From: Antennarius striatus | Lineage: Eukaryota; Chordata; Actinopteri; Lophiiformes; Antennariidae | Reading direction: 5' to 3' | Assembly (NCBI RefSeq): GCF_040054535.1 | Contig: NC_090787.1 | Location: 17,725,001-17,789,000 of the forward strand | Length of the DNA stretch: 64,000 bases | Part shown: positions 17,119 to 31,146 of the stretch, one piece after another | Numbering within the stretch: the stretch's first letter is position 1 | How the letters are laid out: every line of letters starts with the position of its first letter | Notes under the pieces: generated by a model | Seen by the model: the letters and a program-made list of their open reading frames with translations, nothing else | Database searches by the model: none | What the model was told of the DNA's origin: nothing | Position numbers and translations under genes: made by a program

Positions 17119-17648
17119 TTTGAAGCACTGCCTTCCTCCCAGTCCCCGATGGTGGAGTAGAGTTTCTGACAAAGCTGAGGCTGGGTTTGACAGAAAAGTG
17201 TTTTTGAGACCTGTATTCTTTCTTTACACATTTGCTGCACAGCTGCAGCTGTTTTAATTAAATTCTATGGACGGCAGCTTGTTTGATGAGTAGCTAACAC
17301 CTCGGCTTCCACCAGGGGAAGGTTGACTCTGCAGAAACAACACCTTATATACACACACAATGCCCAGGAGTCCTCTCATGTCACACAACTGATGGTCAAT
17401 TTACTGTGTGAAAAGACGGACATCTGGAAGTAGTCATGGAAACAGACGTGCATACATCCATTACTTATGATGCAGACTACTTTAACATTTGTTTATTTTA
17501 AGGCCGTCTAGGCCAGAAAGAACATGCTGTGAGCTGAGTGACGTCTGACCAGTTACACATAATTTAGGCAGCAGATACTGAAAATTTTGGGTTAAAAACA
17601 TTCCTCCCTGTTGCCAGTTAACGTGTTGGGTTATATACTGTATATTAG

Positions 17649-17837
<189 letters not shown>

Positions 17838-18619
17838 CTTTATTAATCCCGGAGGAAATTGCATGCAACTCTGTCTGAAAAAACTACATTGATGATTTCG
17901 AATTATCTGTAATACTCAACTTGAATTTGTATTTTCATAATAAAATAAGGATATAAATAACATTTACCTGAACATTCAACACAAATATTAGCTTTACTAG
18001 TCTCTGTGTGTTTGTAATAGTTGTAGTTATGTAGCATTCTTTTTTCAGACTCAGACATTTTAACAGCTTCTGGAGGGTCGACCAGGAAAGTATGTATGGT
18101 CCCTAGAATGGGAATAATGACTTTACAGGATGTAAGTTGTGATTTTGACTGAAATATCTCAAAATCTTAATTCTTCTTGTGGTGCCATCATCAGAAAAAC
18201 ATTCATTTGTTCCACACAGAGGTCAACAAAGCTAAGTTGATGTTACTTTGCCTCAGCTGTATTGCATTTATTTCTAATATGCAAATATCTGTATGCTAAA
18301 ATACCAAAACCAATTACAGTATACAGTATACATTATTCCTGCAGCACATTTGCTTATGCATCATTTTTAGCATGTTAGCATGCTGACGTTTGCATCATCA
18401 TATCCACTCTTTAGTATGACCATTGTATTATGGGAAAAAATATTATGAAAGATGCTAAAACGGTGTCTTAAAATTCTCCAAAAATTCTAGCATAAGAACC
18501 TTCATTCAGGACAGGTCATCTGATTCCTCATGGATAATCAGCTACTCGCTAATCACTGCGTGGTCCATAACTGCACTGTATGTCCATTGCACATGTGTTT
18601 TTGTGTCTTTTGTCCACAG

Positions 18620-18668
18620 TTTATCCACTAGGTGTGCGTGTCTGCTCCTGCCTCGTGAATAGGAAAAG
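18620..18668 (+). other. Candidate untranslated exon 2 of col8a1
   Basis: A 49-nt segment bounded by a strong acceptor (tgtcttttgtccacag|) and a donor (gaaaag|gtaaaa), in the right place between 13851 and the first coding exon. It is inferred from splice signals only; a chance pairing of sites is possible. Confidence 0.3.
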
Positions 18669-20619
<1,951 letters not shown>

Positions 20620-20890
20620 GAAAGGGGTGGCAATGGGGTTGTCCAATGTTCTAAGATCGGCAGTTCAATTACTGCTCCTGCCCAAGAAAACACCCGGAGT
20701 ATGAGCTGACAGTGGGAGGTGTCAGCTCCCCACCGGAGCACTACTGAGGCACCCTTGTGCAAGGCCCTGTCCCCCTCACAAGCTGCTCATTTGAGCGCTT
20801 CTTCAAGAAGGGGCTGCCCGCCACGCTACCTCCCATTGCCTGCTTACAGGCCTCCTAGTGTGTGGTTGTATGTATTACAGGGGATTAATT
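20620..20890 (+). mobile_element. SINE-like repeat, second family
   Basis: Contains agtatgagctgacagtggga, ggtgtcagctccccaccgga, gcacccttgtgcaaggc and ccctcacaagctgctcattt, and ends tgtattacagggga followed by T- and A-rich sequence. This layout is familiar from tRNA-headed short retroposons in fish, although the B box is degenerate (gcagttcaatt). No target-site duplication found. Confidence 0.6.
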
Positions 20891-21768
20891 TTTAAAAAAA
20901 TAAAACACTTCACTGTTAAAGGATTTCTTTTTTGTGCCTAGATGAATATGTTAAACACAGTCTTCAGTGTCCAGGATTGAATTTATTCTCATGGAAATCC
21001 TTTAAAGATATTCAGTCAAATGCTGAGGAAAAAGTTCCTGGTGTTAAACATCTGGGCGCCAGCGGAACGTTTCGTGTGGCTCCCTCTAGCGGTTCACTGG
21101 TGAATACAGATTATTTCAGTGAAACGTCAATGGTTTATCTGCCTGTTAATTTGAGTACTGTATCAGAGATCATTTTACTTCATGAAAGTAGTCCATCCCT
21201 GGGATTCACTTCAAAAAAAAATTTTACGCATCCCAAAAGCAATAATAGAATATACAGTAGAAGCCGTATGCAAGGATTGAATTTTGCCAATAGCACAATA
21301 TAAAAACAAAAAACTGTCAATTTTAATGATTTTATCAATAACAATGTCATAACTGTATAAGTTTTAAAAAAAGCGTAGAATTGTAAAAAAAAAAAAAAGA
21401 TTTTAAAAATTTTTAATTGCTAGGATTTAATATTTTGAAACATTTTGCTTTTCACTCTATAGTTTTCTTTTCCTTTCATTTATATTTATATTTCCTGTGG
21501 ACACTCAACCAATGCTCCTTCATTATTTTGTTTTGGGTGCTGACATTTCGCTGTGCCTCACCCATGCAAACAGTCGTTTGCGTTACAGATGTTCAGATTT
21601 TTTCTGGTTTTTGCTTGGCTTCTTCTGTGTCTTTATGCACAATATCCACAGTAATGTCTGTCTCTTTTTCTTCTCAACTTTTGTTTCTTTATTATTTAAG
21701 AAAGCACTCATTGTCACTTGGTTTTTCTCCAACTTTTGCATCTTTTTCGGAGGCATGATGATATGAAA
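20891..21768. other. Putative col8a1 intron, no gene
   Basis: AT-rich DNA with short open frames of no recognisable content (for example 20932-21303 and 21417-21758). Nothing supported. Confidence 0.5.
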
Positions 21769-21770
21769 TA

Positions 21771-22239
21771 CAGTAATCCCTCGATAATTGACGCTTCAAG
21801 ATGCGTATATTGTGGATTTTTAAAATTATATGTATACCGTATATTATCCTCAATGAGATGTAAGTTTCATTTTATCGAGGATAAAGGAAAGTGAGAGGCG
21901 AGGAGCAAGTGTCTCCCATGAGCTGTCATCACGTGAGACTGTATGCACACACTATTGGCTAACAGCATCTGTATGTGCAATGTGTTCCCAGACTCAAGAT
22001 TCCTCCTGAAAGTTTACCTTTGCCTTGTGAAGTGGAATTTTTTTCTTTGTTAAACCCTTGCTATGACTCCTAAACATGTTGCAACTTCTAAGGTGGTTTA
22101 GTATCAGTATAGGGAGGGTTCATAAACGGTTCAATTATACGTAAGTAATAAAATAAATATTTGGTTGCTTTATTGCGGATTTTCGTTTTTTTGCGGGTGG
22201 TCCTGGAACACATTAACCGCGAGTAATGAAAGAATACTG
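21771..22239. mobile_element. Candidate non-autonomous DNA transposon (MITE)
   Basis: The left end CAGTAATCCCTCG and the right end, read in reverse CAGTATTCTTTCA, form imperfect terminal inverted repeats. Both are flanked by TA dinucleotides (21769-21770 and 22240-22241), as expected for Tc1/mariner or pogo-type TA targets. Inner strings tgcgggtggtcctggaacac and ttaaccgcgagtaatg resemble termini of a widespread vertebrate repeat. No transposase is encoded in the 469 bp. Confidence 0.5.
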
Positions 22240-22241
22240 TA

Positions 22242-23443
22242 CTCCTCATCGCTCTCGCACTGCAGCGTGTATAACCAGCAGACGTCGTGTTTCCGTTTGG
22301 TTGATTTTAAAAATGCTAAATCACGCAGGTCAGTCTTGTGACGAGAAACTCACACAAGATCAAAACATAATGGCAATTTCGGGGTTCGAAATTTAAAGGT
22401 GAGATATTATTAAATTGTGAATAATTTTGTTGAATGGAAGTACATTTTTCACAATATTATCTTGTGGAAAAAGGCAGCATCAATTGTGCTACGTTTTATT
22501 GTAAGTATTTAAAGCTTGCATCCCAGGGATGCACGTTGTCTGATGATCATCAAAAAGTGTGCGTCAAAGACGCAAGAACGCATGCCAATGAGAGTGCTGC
22601 TGTAAATTAAAACTTTTAACATTCTTATTGGTAGGCTGAATTTCATATGACCCTTAACCACTCTCTTCAACTTCCTCAATAATTTGAAATTAATATTTTT
22701 TCAACTTTTTGTTCAAACGTAATAGTCTATAATTAATATGCAGAATGTTATAAATCATTTAAATGAACATATATAGTTACCCTAACCTTAAGGAGACTTA
22801 AATATTACATATTAACAACGTAAAGTCGTGACGTATTTTGAACACATTCGCATATCAGAGGATCGGTTATTTTCAGAAGCCAAAACATATTGTTGCCTTC
22901 ATAAGTCATGAACTAAAAGTAATTGTCAATGTGGCTCATGGGTTATTCTCAAAACATTCATTAAGATTTACTCAAAAATTAATGGACTTAAAATTCTATT
23001 CTTATGTTGTTTTGTGTAATGTGATGAATATGTATCTCCAGTCAAAGAAAGACATTGAAGAATTTGTGCAGCTATTTGTAGTCATATCCTTTGAAGTGCA
23101 TTGAACAAATTCTGTTATAGTTCATTTGTTGTTGCTGATATCTTGTCAGGTGTTTACTAATTATCCCTCAGCATTAAATGAAATAAAAAGCAGTCAAATA
23201 AATGCCAGCTGTTTCTTTCAATAGACCTTGATAGATTACCAGAATAATTCTTACACAGTCAGTTACAAATGGGTAATGTTTAACTTAACCATGTAGCCCA
23301 AAGCAGAATCAGAAATAGAGGGCATTCTGTATTCTTCAAACACCACAGAGAGGACACTCACAAATGTCAAGTCCAAAAAGTACACCACTCTATGCAAGTT
23401 TGTGTAGCTCCAGTGTGTATCCATTAGAGGAAAACAGAATATA
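22242..23443. other. Putative col8a1 intron, no gene
   Basis: No coding exon or repeat that I can define. AT-rich. Confidence 0.5.
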
Positions 23444-23768
23444 CGGAGGACCCGGGTTCGAGTCCCGCTCTGTGCGGAGTTCGCATGCTCTCCCCGTGTC
23501 TGCGTGGGTTCTCTCCGGGTTCTCCGGCTTCCTCCCACCTCCAAAAGCATGCGCTTCAGGTTGATTGGCCGGTCCCAAATTGACCATAGGAGTGTGTGTG
23601 TGTGAATGGTTGTTTGTTTGTATCTATGTGGCTCCGCGGTGCACTGGCGTCGTGCCCGGAGTGTCCCCCGCCTCACGCCCTGAGACTGCCAGGATAGGCA
23701 CTGGCTACCCCGCGACCTGCGTTAGCAGATTAAGCGGGTTGGAAGATGAATGAATGAATGAATGAATG
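23444..23768 (+). mobile_element. tRNA-derived SINE, 5'-truncated copy
   Basis: Same family as 8089-8450 and 35711-36069. It begins just before the B-box region (gacccgggttcgagtcccgc) and so lacks the A box, and it ends in a GAAT tail. It sits about 130 bp upstream of the splice acceptor of the first col8a1 coding exon. No clear target-site duplication. Confidence 0.8.
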
Positions 23769-23908
23769 CTCATTTTTGCTAATGAACATTGTTGACTTGA
23801 CCTGTAACCATACCAGTGTTTGAAATACATAAAAATGTACAGAATTTTAAAATAGATACAGACTACTCTCATCGTTTGTCTTTTCCACATTCCACACAGG
23901 CCTTGGAC

Positions 23909-26554
23909 ATGCGTCCTTTCCCTGCTCCCACTTTTGTGACACTGCTACAGCTTGTAGTTCTCACATATGTGAATGGAGGTGCATACTATGGACACAAGCA
24001 ACATCCTCAGCCATACCAGCCGATGCAGCATCTCCAACACATGGGCGTGGGCAAAGAAGGCTTTCCACAACAACAGTACCTTGGTAAAGAGATGCCCTAT
24101 ATGCAATATCCCCACTACAGGAAGGAGCTACCCCAGATGCCCATGCACAAGGGCAAAGAAGTTGTCCGGAAAGGGGGCGGTTTCAATGGTGGCCATGATA
24201 AAGGTAAGGAAGTAAAATCAAGAAAAGCAAAAATAGAATCAACTGGACTTGTTTAGGGTAGATTGAAACCTTAATTTACCTCTACCTGGATGCCTGAGAC
24301 CCAAGACAGACACACAAAAAAATCAATATTTTCAACAAGCTGGCAATCTTCAATGAACATACATTCAGACATTGCAAGCAGATCACATTATCTTTTCCAA
24401 CAAGAATAAGGGCACACATTTTTTTATTGCATTGGCTTTTAGTCATTTATTTACTTGAAAATTGTGAAGTGAAGGAATATTATTAGATTTTGTCCACTTT
24501 AATGTGGATGAATGTGAGGTTTATGGAACCTAATTTATAATTTTTATATTTATATTTTTATTCATGAATTTTCTAATTCATCATTTCTGTTTTGAATGTG
24601 TCCGTGATTCATTACAGGTCAGACAATCCCTAGTGGTCCTGAGGGATTTCCTCAAGGACAGCCAGGTCCAGCCGGGCCACCTGGCCCAGAGGGACCTGCA
24701 GGACCTCCTGGACCTCCTGGTGATTGTCAACCAGGACCTGTAGGACAACCTGGACCTCCTGGTCCACCAGGGGTGCCTGGAATGGGCAAACCAGGTTTAT
24801 CTGGGTTGCCAGGAAAACCGGGAGGAAATGGTGATCTTGGACCACCAGGAGAAATGGGCCCTAGGGGTGAGGAAGGGCCAGCTGGACAGCCAGGGCCTTC
24901 AGGTCCACCTGGGCCACCTGGGCTACCTGGAATAGGAAAACCTGGTGTGCAGGGATTACCAGGCCAACCAGGTTCCAAAGGTGAGCCAGGTCACAAAGGT
25001 CTGCCAGGGCTTCCCGGATTACAAGGGCCCAAAGGAGACAAGGGGATGGGCCCGCCAGGACAGCCTGGTCACAAAGGTCTCCCAGGGTTTCCAGGACCTG
25101 CTGGCCCAAGAGGTCTCCCTGGTTTTGGAAAACCTGGATTAAATGGAGCACCAGGACCACAGGGACCACCAGGAGAAAAAGGACATCCTGGTGAACAAGG
25201 ACCAGCTGGACCACCTGGTGAAGGAGGACAAACTGGCCCTCCAGGGGTACCGGGTCAAGGAAAGCCAGGACAAAATGGCCTGCCAGGACAACCAGGCATG
25301 CCAGGTGGGAAGGGTCATCCAGGGCCACCAGGTTTGCCAGGAAAGCCAGGGCTGCCTGGATTTGGGAAACCAGGACTACAAGGATTAAAGGGAGATAAAG
25401 GAATGGGTGGGCCACCTGGACTTCCAGGACCAAAAGGAGATAAGGGTTATGGAGGGCCACCTGGTATGGTTGGTCCCCCTGGACCAAGTGGTCCCTCTGG
25501 TCCACCAGGCCCTACTGGACCTCCAGGAGGTTTAGGTGCACCAGGTCCTAAAGGGGACTGTGGAGAAGGAGGACCTAAAGGGGCTGATGGAACACAGGGT
25601 GAACCTGGTTCTTCTGGGATACCTGGGAAGGATGGCCTGTCTGGTGAGCGTGGAGAGCCAGGACCAAGAGGCCCTCCAGGGCTGACGGGTGCCAAAGGAG
25701 ACATTGGACATAAAGGTCTACCTGGTCCCCCTGGTCCTTCAGGAATTCCTGGGCCAAAGGGACAAGGAGGACTACCTGGTGAAATGGGGCCTCAAGGCCC
25801 AAAAGGAATTCCTGGAATGGATGGGGTAGCAGGACCAACTGGGACTCCTGGTCTTCCAGGGCTAAAAGGAGACACTGGTCCTCCCGGTCCACCAGGCATT
25901 GCAGGTGAGGGGATTCAAGGTCTTATTGGTCCAATTGGACCTCCTGGAAAAGATGGAGCATCAGGACCACCTGGACAACCTGGTCGGCCTGGCCCCCCTG
26001 GACCACCAGGCCCACCAGGAGAAGCTGGTCAATCTCCAGAAATGACTGGAGTGCTCTCTCAAATGGGCCCTGGGCTAGACGGTGTTAAGGCTGGTTCTTA
26101 TGGTAAAAAGGGCAAGTATGGAGGCCATGGGGCAGAAGTCATGGGGGCCAGTGGTTTGGAAATGCCAGCATTTACGGCTGTGATAACAACTCCATTTCCA
26201 CCTGTCGGCACTCCAGTTGTCTTTGACAAGCTTTTGTACAATGGCCGACAAAACTACAACCCAGACACTGGTGTTTTTACCTGTGATATGCCTGGCATTT
26301 ATTACTTTGCCTACCACATTCATTGCAAAGGAGCCAATGTGTGGGTGGCTTTGATGAGGAACAATGAGCCAGTAATGTATACATATGATGAATACAAAAA
26401 AGGTTTCCTAGATCAAGCATCAGGGAGTGCTGTATTACCCTTACAGCCAGGGGACACTGTTTATATTCAGATGCCCTCAGATCAGGCTTCAGGACTTTAT
26501 GCTGGGCAGTATGTGCACTCCTCCTTTTCTGGGTTTTTATTGTATCCAATGTAG
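23909..26554 (+). CDS. col8a1: Collagen type VIII alpha-1 chain
   Basis: Secreted short-chain network collagen of basement membranes and vessel walls. CDS joins 23909-24203 and 24618-26554 (743 aa; human COL8A1 is 744). The coding exon opens after ttccacacag at 23900. The junction is phase 1 (G|GT), donor AAG|GTAAGG, acceptor attacag. Residues 1 to about 25 form a signal peptide; about 26-104 are the basic, Gln/Pro-rich NC2 segment; about 105-570 are Gly-X-Y triplets with short interruptions of the GxGKPG type characteristic of this chain. From about 614 to 743 lies a C1q-like NC1 trimerisation domain (PFPPVG, NKLLYNGR-like [27 protein letters not shown]) ending SGFLLYPM. I cannot tell which teleost paralogue (a or b) this is. 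Long antisense frames across the triplets are artefacts. Confidence 0.95.
24204..24617 (+). other. col8a1 coding-region intron
   Basis: 414-bp GT-AG intron, AT-rich, with no other feature seen. Confidence 0.9.
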
Positions 26555-28140
26555 AACCACACACTCCATGGAAAGAAGGAATTCAGCAAGAACGAAGTGG
26601 GGCCATATTTTTATATAGTATAAAAAGTTTTCATAAACCACCTTAGATTGAGCAGTATTAATATAATGTTAGCCATCTATTCCTATTGTCATTTGAGATC
26701 ACCTAAAATACCTTGTGGAAAATCTCCACATGACAATTGGTAAATACAGAAGCATTTTGTACTGCATATCCCTAAAGCCATGTTATTGGGAAAGGAATGA
26801 TTTCCTCTTTACCAGATTTGAAGGTACAATGTATGAAAAGGGAAATATTTGACAATTTAGTTGCGCTCTTGCAACAGCAGATAGATTTTACTCATGTACC
26901 TCTCAAAACTGGCAGCTGCCCCATGTGGTGAAGAATGTGAATAACAGTACAGCACATAAAGGCATTCATTTTTGATGGAAGTTTAATTTTTCTCTTTTTT
27001 GCAGAGCTTTTTATAATATACTTTTTGTCCATCTCTGTTGATCATGACAAGTATATCAAATAATCTTTCTGCAAATCTGCAAAGTGCTGGGTTTTGTTTA
27101 CAATGTACTTCTGACCAAAAAAATAACTGGATTTATAAAATACAGTGTAAGAGCAAACCAAATTACATTATTTAAGGTATATTCATATAGTTAAGGTATA
27201 TGAATTACTTACATATACTAGGGACAACTGAATTGCTAATGGTAAGGCATTTCCTCACATCTAGAAGCAGACAGTTTAAATAATACTCATGATATATGTT
27301 CCTGACCAAATTGCTCCCATGAGTAAGAATGTATCAAAAAATTATTGCTTTTATTTTTGCATTTACATTTGTGGTTGTATTGCTGTAAAGAAACATTTTG
27401 TTCACCAGGATGTCCATTTTTGTTCAAAAATACAACGAACTAACAAGCATGTTACAGTATTATAATTGTCAACACTTCATTGATGATGACTACAAAATAT
27501 AAATAGAACTTTGCACAATGCCTTTCTGTGAATTTAATAGAATCATGGCATTATAGAAGTATAGACGATACAATTTTTAAAAAAAAACATTTTTAACAAA
27601 ACATTTTTTTAAAAACATTTTCAGATGATCAGCTCTAAACTTCAAGTAAACCCTTCTCACTACAAGAAAATTCAAACACACCTAAAGAGCAATTGTTATT
27701 AACTTATATTTCAACCAGCTACCTTCTACTCCATTTTACTGTTTATGAGACTTTTTTAGTTTAGTGGGGATATCAATAATAAATGAGTGAGAGTTTTGTC
27801 ATATTCAGAAAATAAATCAGGGATGGGTGTTTTGAAATTAAACACTTAAATAGTCAGACTATTTAAGTGTTTAGATAGTCAGACTATTTAAGTGTTTTGA
27901 ATTTTAATGCTGCAGCAATTCATTATAATTTTACCACATTTAATTCTATTTGCTAATCACTTACATGTAATGACAATGGACATAAAGTATGCCAACTATT
28001 TAAATAAAATGAATATATAATTCTACTTTTAACCATGGTTCTATTATTGTCATCGTAACCAAAGTTTTTGAGTAATATTATTTTACATTTGTTGTTATTT
28101 CCATGTTGTTGTTGTTTTTTCTAAATAAATATTGTATATT
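26555..28140 (+). other. col8a1 3' untranslated region (approximate)
   Basis: AT-rich sequence after the TAG stop with several AATAAA hexamers (about 27779, 27813, 28005, 28125); the last is my best guess for the end. Contains the inverted repeat at 27840-27897. The exact polyadenylation site cannot be set from sequence alone. Confidence 0.45.
27840..27897. repeat. Inverted repeat with partial duplication in col8a1 3' UTR
   Basis: AAACACTTAAATAGTC (27840-27855) is followed after one base by its exact reverse complement (27857-27872). The right arm is repeated at 27882-27897. The transcript could form two mutually exclusive 16-bp stems. Confidence 0.85.
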
Positions 28141-28539
28141 TTAAGAAAGTTTTTGACAAATCTGTCTCTATGGTCACAGACAGGCAGTAAAAAAATCTGA
28201 ATGAGGCAGATGACTGAAAACCACATAGATGAATTGACTGTGGAGAATGGGGGGCAATTTTTTAAATTATTATTTGGGTGGGAACCTGTCCAAATATAGC
28301 TGGTTAAAACATAAGGCAGTGTACCAGTGGTAAGTTAAGACGGTATGACATGAAACAATTAGGGCTTATGCTTATTTGCTAAAGAACTAGAGTGTAAAAT
28401 AAATAAATATGTGGAGTATGATATGCCTTTGACTGCTGTTGTAACATTTATGCTGTAAATCTGTCTTTAAAAACTCAAAACGGGCGTCATGTCTGAAGCT
28501 GGACCGTTCATGGTGAGGAGATGCTGATGCTGCGCTGGA
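28141..28539. other. Intergenic between col8a1 and jagn1
   Basis: No feature recognised. Confidence 0.5.
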
Positions 28540-28655
28540 TCACGTGGGTAGGATTCGGTGTCGACTCAGCGCATGCGCAAAAGTGTTCGTACATCCATTG
28601 TCATAGCTTTTGTCAGTACAAATTCAAACAAGGAGCTCCGGAAGTGCGCTGTATT
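28540..28655 (+). promoter_or_regulatory. jagn1 promoter and untranslated exon 1
   Basis: Within 110 bp are an E-box CACGTG (28541-28546), a perfect NRF1-type palindrome GCGCATGCGC (28569-28578) and an ETS-type CCGGAAGTG (28638-28646), followed by a donor, ctgtatt|gtaagt, at 28655/28656. This is the usual makeup of a TATA-less housekeeping promoter. The next acceptor, catgtag|, precedes the jagn1 start codon by about 13 nt. Confidence 0.6.
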
Positions 28656-29116
28656 GTAAGTATTAATGGCAATTTTTAAAACTGTGGAGTCACAGAGGTT
28701 GTGATCTCTTGTTGATGCAACGAAACTATCGCCATCATTAAGTTCTTTTCTTCTTCAATGCAATGCTGAACGTGTTTAGCTACTATAGCAACGTAAGCTA
28801 ACACACCTGCACTAGCCGGTGCTACAGACGAGATTATGCGCCTGAAGTATTTTCAGAAAATAATTTTTAGCACCTTTTTATCGGAGTCATACAAATGTCT
28901 CCCTCATTGTGACTTATTTTAGATCACCACACATTTATTTTATCTCACCTCTGATAGCTTCATTTTGTGTCCAACATCTGAGCAGATCTTTGGGCTGAAA
29001 ATACATTGAAAAACGCATTTCACAGTTGTCAAACAAGATCAAGTAATTCAATCAATACAGCACTTGCTAATTTTTCTGTCAAGTTTTTAATTTTGAAAGG
29101 GATTGTATTTCATGTA
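28656..29116 (+). other. jagn1 first intron (5' UTR)
   Basis: Inferred from the donor at 28656 and the catgtag acceptor. No other feature seen. Confidence 0.5.
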
Positions 29117-29129
29117 GGTCTCCCTCAAA

Positions 29130-29793
29130 ATGACATCCCGTGTCAGTCCCAGAGGTGCTGGAGGTGTTGGTATCAATGGAAGTGAATTTAAACACAGAGA
29201 GAGGGTGGCTCCACATTACCAAATGAGGCAAGTACAATTTCCTATCATGATTAATAAATATGAATGATATTTCTGAATGTTACTGACATCTGCAAATACC
29301 ACTAATGCTTGTCTGGTATCTGTTGTACAGTGCATCACTGAAGTTGGAGGTACGGAAATTAAATCTTGTCCACCTTGTGGTCTGGCTCCTGGTGGCTGCG
29401 CAGGTGACTGTCAGCCATTTTGACCTGGTATCACATGACACAGTATCAATCCCTTACCAGTGGGAGTACCCCTACCTTCTCAGCGTCCTTCCACTGCTGT
29501 GCAGCAGCCTGTCACTTCCAAATAACAATATCAGTTACCTGGTCCTATCCATGATCAGTGCAGGACTGTTCTCCGTAGCTCCACTGATTTATGGTGGAAT
29601 GGAGATGTTTCCTGTAGCACAGCAGCTCTACCGCCATGGAAAGGCCTACCGCTTCATTTTTGGCTTCTCTGCTGTGACTGTTATGTACGTCATCATGGTG
29701 ATCGCTGTTCAAGTACACGCCTGGCAGTTATATTACATGAAAAAGCTTTTAGACTCATGGTTCAACACCACTCAGGAGAAGAAGAAGAAATAA
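29130..29793 (+). CDS. jagn1: Protein jagunal homolog 1
   Basis: Multipass endoplasmic-reticulum membrane protein of the early secretory pathway; loss of human JAGN1 causes severe congenital neutropenia. CDS joins 29130-29227 and 29331-29793, 186 aa (human 183). Recognised from the conserved [38 protein letters not shown] and [13 protein letters not shown] segments. Four hydrophobic stretches lie at about 42-62, 79-98, 101-122 and 143-166. The protein ends in KKKK, fitting a dilysine COPI retrieval signal. The intron is phase 2 and uses a GC donor: ATGAG|GCAAGT to ttgtacag|TGCATC. Only that junction keeps the frame (Met-Ser-Ala-Ser-Leu), since the nearby GT would shift it. The in-frame ATG at 29305 lies inside the intron and is not the start. 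Confidence 0.95.
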
Positions 29794-29979
29794 AAGAGTG
29801 AAGAAAGCTGTGACTGGACAAAACACTTGTTTTTCTTAATTTATAATAATAATAACAATAATAATATTTATTTATTTATAATCATTGTCATTGTAATATC
29901 ATACATTAGACACCCATGTTCTCTGATATTCAAGGTGTGCAACAAACTGATAAAATTTTGTCACCTTAACTTTAAAGGA

Positions 29980-29985
29980 AATAAA
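29980..29985 (+). terminator. jagn1 polyadenylation signal
   Basis: AATAAA about 190 bp after the jagn1 stop; the first canonical hexamer in the 3' UTR. Confidence 0.6.
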
Positions 29986-30344
29986 TGTTAGTTAAGTCTG
30001 CATCATCTGAACATTCGTAAAAATGGCATTGGATTTCGGACCTTCCTCATGACTGAGAGTGGACCGCAGCTTGAACTTCAGAGAAATATGTCATAGTTGT
30101 TTGTCACTTTGGAAATGTCATATTTCTAATAGAATAGATTTAGAGACGTTCATACCTATGCAAGTACACTTGTCATTGCATTTATGTTCCCATATTTAAC
30201 ATTTTCCAAGAAATTGTGCTATGAAACTGGGGAGAGGTTTCTTTTCTACAAGGTTATGCTCCTTAGTAAGATAACATAGAACATATTTACTTTATTAATT
30301 TTAAACTGAAATATTTATTACATTCCACTTCAAAGCAGTGAGGT

Positions 30345-30700
30345 ATTGTAATTGTCAGTGTTCGTGTGTTCGTCCGTTCTTTCATTCATTAGTACTGTAT
30401 GTCCACCAAATATTTTCTCAGCCGTTACAGATAGAAAGATGAAACAAAAAGCACATTACTCAGGCGGCAAAGGGGATGAAAATGAGATGATGACTTTGAC
30501 CTTGAGAAAACTAGGTCAAGGTCAAATTTCAACTTATGTACACTCAGGAAGCAGATAAGATAGAAAGACGAGGGAGAAGGTCAGCGTGAGTAAAAAAGTA
30601 GGTCAGAGCGCTAGCTTTGATCTTGGACCTATGCAAGTAGGTCTGGGTAAAATTTTGAATTAAGGGGTGTCGTGGGATGCTGCAGTCTGACTGCCTTGTT
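30345..30700 (+). repeat. Dispersed repeat with TCAAGGTCA motifs, copy 2
   Basis: Homologous to 12890-13265. Here TGACCTTGA (30497-30505) and TCAAGGTCA (30516-30524) form an inverted pair 10 bp apart. These match the extended half-site bound by monomeric nuclear receptors of the ERR and SF-1 type. Functional binding is not shown. Confidence 0.7.
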
Positions 30701-31146
30701 GGGATTGGAACTCACATGAATGTTAATTCCTCACAGTATCATTTTCCCTTGAAATTATAAACTATTATTAAAGTTAAGTCTGATCACAATATCTGTCTGT
30801 ATTGTTATCTTTTATATCATTCCATGTAGTGTAGGAAAACTCTTGTAGTGTGTATATCGCCACCCTTCATCCTGTTTGATTGCAATAAATGGGGAGTTAC
30901 TGTATAATTAAGGAAATGGTTTTTACGAACCTATCATGCAGTGTTAAGGGGAAAATGTATTGAATCTGCTTTGATGTGCTATAAAATGTGTGCTCTGCCA
31001 TGTATCCAGCCCTCTTTTTACAATTCATAAACATCTATCAAACATAATTGTTTCAAAGATGTTGTAATTAATGTTCCCACATGTACTCATGGTTAATATT
31101 TACTTTAGTGAGTCACTCAAAACGGTGGACCTCGTCTCTGATCGTT
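30701..31146. other. Intergenic between jagn1 and tfg
   Basis: No gene or repeat recognised. Confidence 0.5.

Noticed and set aside
23816-24256. Reading col8a1 exon 1 through to 24256
   Set aside because: The donor at 24204 and continuation in phase at 24618 restore the collagen frame; the extra 17 codons are intronic.
24727-25704. Antisense Pro/Gly-rich and Val/Leu-rich frames opposite col8a1
   Set aside because: Mirror images of Gly-X-Y codons; the plus strand has the signal peptide, collagen and C1q domains.
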